From Maioricimonas rarisocia (GTDB taxonomy: Bacteria; Planctomycetota; Planctomycetia; Planctomycetales; Planctomycetaceae), in NCBI RefSeq assembly GCF_007747795.1, contig NZ_CP036275.1, forward strand, positions 7,618,001 through 7,682,000: 64,000 bases of DNA, given 5' to 3'. The notes under the pieces were generated by a model. The model was not told where the DNA came from, did not search any database, and saw only the letters and a program-made list of their open reading frames with translations. A program made the position numbers and the translations under genes. Shown here in pieces: positions 62,759-64,000 of the stretch (position 1 is the stretch's first letter; the number at the start of each line of letters is the position of its first letter).

Positions 62759-63165
62759 CGTTAGTGTTCCTGTGCAGTCATCATCGCTGAGGGATCGGTG
62801 CTTGCGCTCTCGTCATTCAGTTGCGGCGCATTGCCTGGTGGAGGCAACCGGTCTCGCTGCATGCACGGGTGGACAAGCCACCCGTGGCACCCGTCGACAG
62901 CTCCGTTCATCGGATTGAAATCCGGTTTGCGGTCTCCATCAGGGTGCGACTGGCAGTTTGCCTGCCAGTGCAGGCAGCGTGAGTCACACCTCACGCCGAC
63001 AGTCACCCGAGGCACTCACGCGGTGGGCCTGCATTGTCGCGGGGGAGGGGCGGCGGGGGCCAGATTCCCGGCACACAAACGCACAAAAAGTTGCTGATCG
63101 GTTGGCTTCGGACCGGGGACTGTTCATCATGCGTTCAGTCACACCCTGTTCGAAGGAAACCCACC
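62759..63165. repeat. Divergent intergenic region with repeat modules
   Basis: 407 bp between the dimethylformamidase-like gene and the Gfo/Idh/MocA gene. It holds GGGTGGACAAGCCACCC near 62868-62884, a CTGGCAG...CTGCCAG stem near 62950-62968, and no supported gene. The promoter of the downstream gene is presumably near 63120. Confidence 0.6.
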
Positions 63166-64000
63166 ATGCTGACCCGCCGCCAGTTCCTGCAGACCTCCGC
63201 CGCCACGTCCGCGGCCCTCGTTGCCGCCCCCGCTGTCGTCAGCGGCCAGAATCTCAACTCGAAGCTGCAGATGGCGGCGATCGGCTGCGACGCGAAGGGC
63301 TGGTCCGACACCCGCGAAATGGCCAATCATCCGCAGGTGCAGCATGTCGCGTTCTGCGATGTCGACCTGAGCCGCACCGGCAAGGTCCGCGAGCTGAACC
63401 CGGAAGCGCCTGTCTATCAGGACTACCGCAAGATGTTCGAAGAGATGGGGGACCAGATCGACGCGGTCACCGTCTCAACCGCCGACCATACGCATGCGAT
63501 CATCACGCTCGACGCGATGCGTCGCGGCAAGCACGTCTACTGCCAGAAGCCGCTCACCCACAACATCTGGGAATCCCGCCAGATCCGCCTGCAGAACCGC
63601 AAGTCGGACGTCATCACCCGCCTCGGCAACCAGATCCACTCGCACAGCTACTACCGCACCGCGGTCAAGGCGATCCAGGACGGAGCCATCGGCAAAGTGA
63701 AGCGGGTGCAGTCGTGGTGTGCCGCGACCGGTCACGGCAAGTCCGGCTTCATGGATCGTCCGAAGAACCCCGTCTCGCCCCCGTCGTCACTCGCCTGGGA
63801 CCTGTGGGTCGCCGTCGCACCGATGCGTCCCTACGGCGTCGACCGGGCGTACCACCCGTGGGGCTGGCGTGACTGGCAGGACTTCGGCAACGGCGCGTTG
63901 GGGGACTTCGGGTGCCACATCCTCGATCCGGTCTTCAGCGCGCTGAATATCACCGGTGCACCGCTCGATGCCAAGGCGGATCACACCGGCATGAACGACG
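63166..64000 (+). CDS. Tat-exported Gfo/Idh/MocA oxidoreductase, 3' end outside the window
   Basis: At least 278 residues, running off the window. The Tat signal is MLTRRQFLQTSAATSAALVAAPAVVSG. Rossmann motif AAIGCDAKGWSDTREMANHP, EKP-type motif in YCQKPLTHNIWES (with Gln in place of Glu), and the family segment GNQIHSHSYYRTAVKAIQDGAIGKVKRVQSW. Tat-exported members are very abundant in planctomycetes and carry the cofactor to the periplasm. ATG 63166 is preceded by GAAGGAAAC, a fair ribosome-binding site. Sugar or sugar-acid substrate expected, not identified. Confidence 0.9.
   Translation, partial: MLTRRQFLQTSAATSAALVAAPAVVSGQNLNSKLQMAAIGCDAKGWSDTREMANHPQVQHVAFCDVDLSRTGKVRELNPEAPVYQDYRKMFEEMGDQIDAVTVSTADHTHAIITLDAMRRGKHVYCQKPLTHNIWESRQIRLQNRKSDVITRLGNQIHSHSYYRTAVKAIQDGAIGKVKRVQSWCAATGHGKSGFMDRPKNPVSPPSSLAWDLWVAVAPMRPYGVDRAYHPWGWRDWQDFGNGALGDFGCHILDPVFSALNITGAPLDAKADHTGMND

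Overview
The window is GC-rich DNA (roughly 60-65 % by eye) from a member of the Planctomycetota, most likely the order Planctomycetales. The evidence is the protein repertoire: a DUF1553 protein followed by a DUF1501 Tat protein, a 1034-residue PVC-type dehydrogenase/HEAT/cytochrome c protein, Tat-exported Gfo/Idh/MocA oxidoreductases, DUF6807, a dimethylformamidase-like large-subunit protein, PEP-CTERM proteins, and oversized signal peptidases. It looks like chromosome rather than plasmid or phage: housekeeping genes (typA, lptB, trxA, floA, two signal peptidase genes, a groES-like gene) are mixed with many lineage-specific genes. I found no rRNA, tRNA or CRISPR array.

Layout. 1-3.1 kb: end of a DUF1553 gene, DUF1501, YbjQ, GNAT and GroES-like genes. 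3.2-10.3 kb: MMPL/RND exporter, KAS III-like enzyme, floA, YjbQ and a small Tat protein. 10.4-16.6 kb: RNase Z-like hydrolase, a two-TM protein, an oxidoreductase, and a TrhO-RluA fusion that may join tRNA hydroxylation and pseudouridylation. 17.6-20.6 kb: a minus-strand redox set (CMD/AhpD-like, thioredoxin, MarR) plus a DUF1444 gene. 20.7-30.3 kb: DUF6807, DUF1499, a mini zinc ribbon with a clear terminator, a membrane hydrolase, GT4, typA, a Pro/Ala-rich lipoprotein, a cysteine-free FmdB relative and lptB. 30.8-32.3 kb: an apparently intact IS4-family element (1444 bp). 32.8-36.5 kb: two tandem giant signal peptidases. 36.7-43 kb: the PVC cytochrome and two duplicated PEP-CTERM genes. 43.5-49.9 kb: a compact five-gene plus-strand catabolic operon (SSS symporter, sialidase-like, HpcH/HpaI aldolase, SDR, threonine-synthase-like). 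50-53.3 kb: a compact four-gene minus-strand sulfotransferase/ASST/membrane cluster. 53.5-64 kb: M24 peptidase, oxidoreductase-SDR pair, a C-terminally anchored protein behind a truncated GT39-like fragment, DUF4304, a 29-unit heptamer minisatellite, a dimethylformamidase-like gene and a final oxidoreductase cut by the window edge.

The most unusual feature is the non-coding DNA. Almost every long intergenic gap is a mosaic of the same short, mostly palindromic modules (about ten families recognised) in either orientation. Two gaps carry tandem duplications of whole module strings (258-bp and about 436-bp periods). One module is read through as the N-terminus of the sialidase-like protein, and the IS element sits inside another with a 9-bp target duplication. 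These modules generate many spurious ORFs. I know of no formal name for them; whether they are described elsewhere needs a database search.
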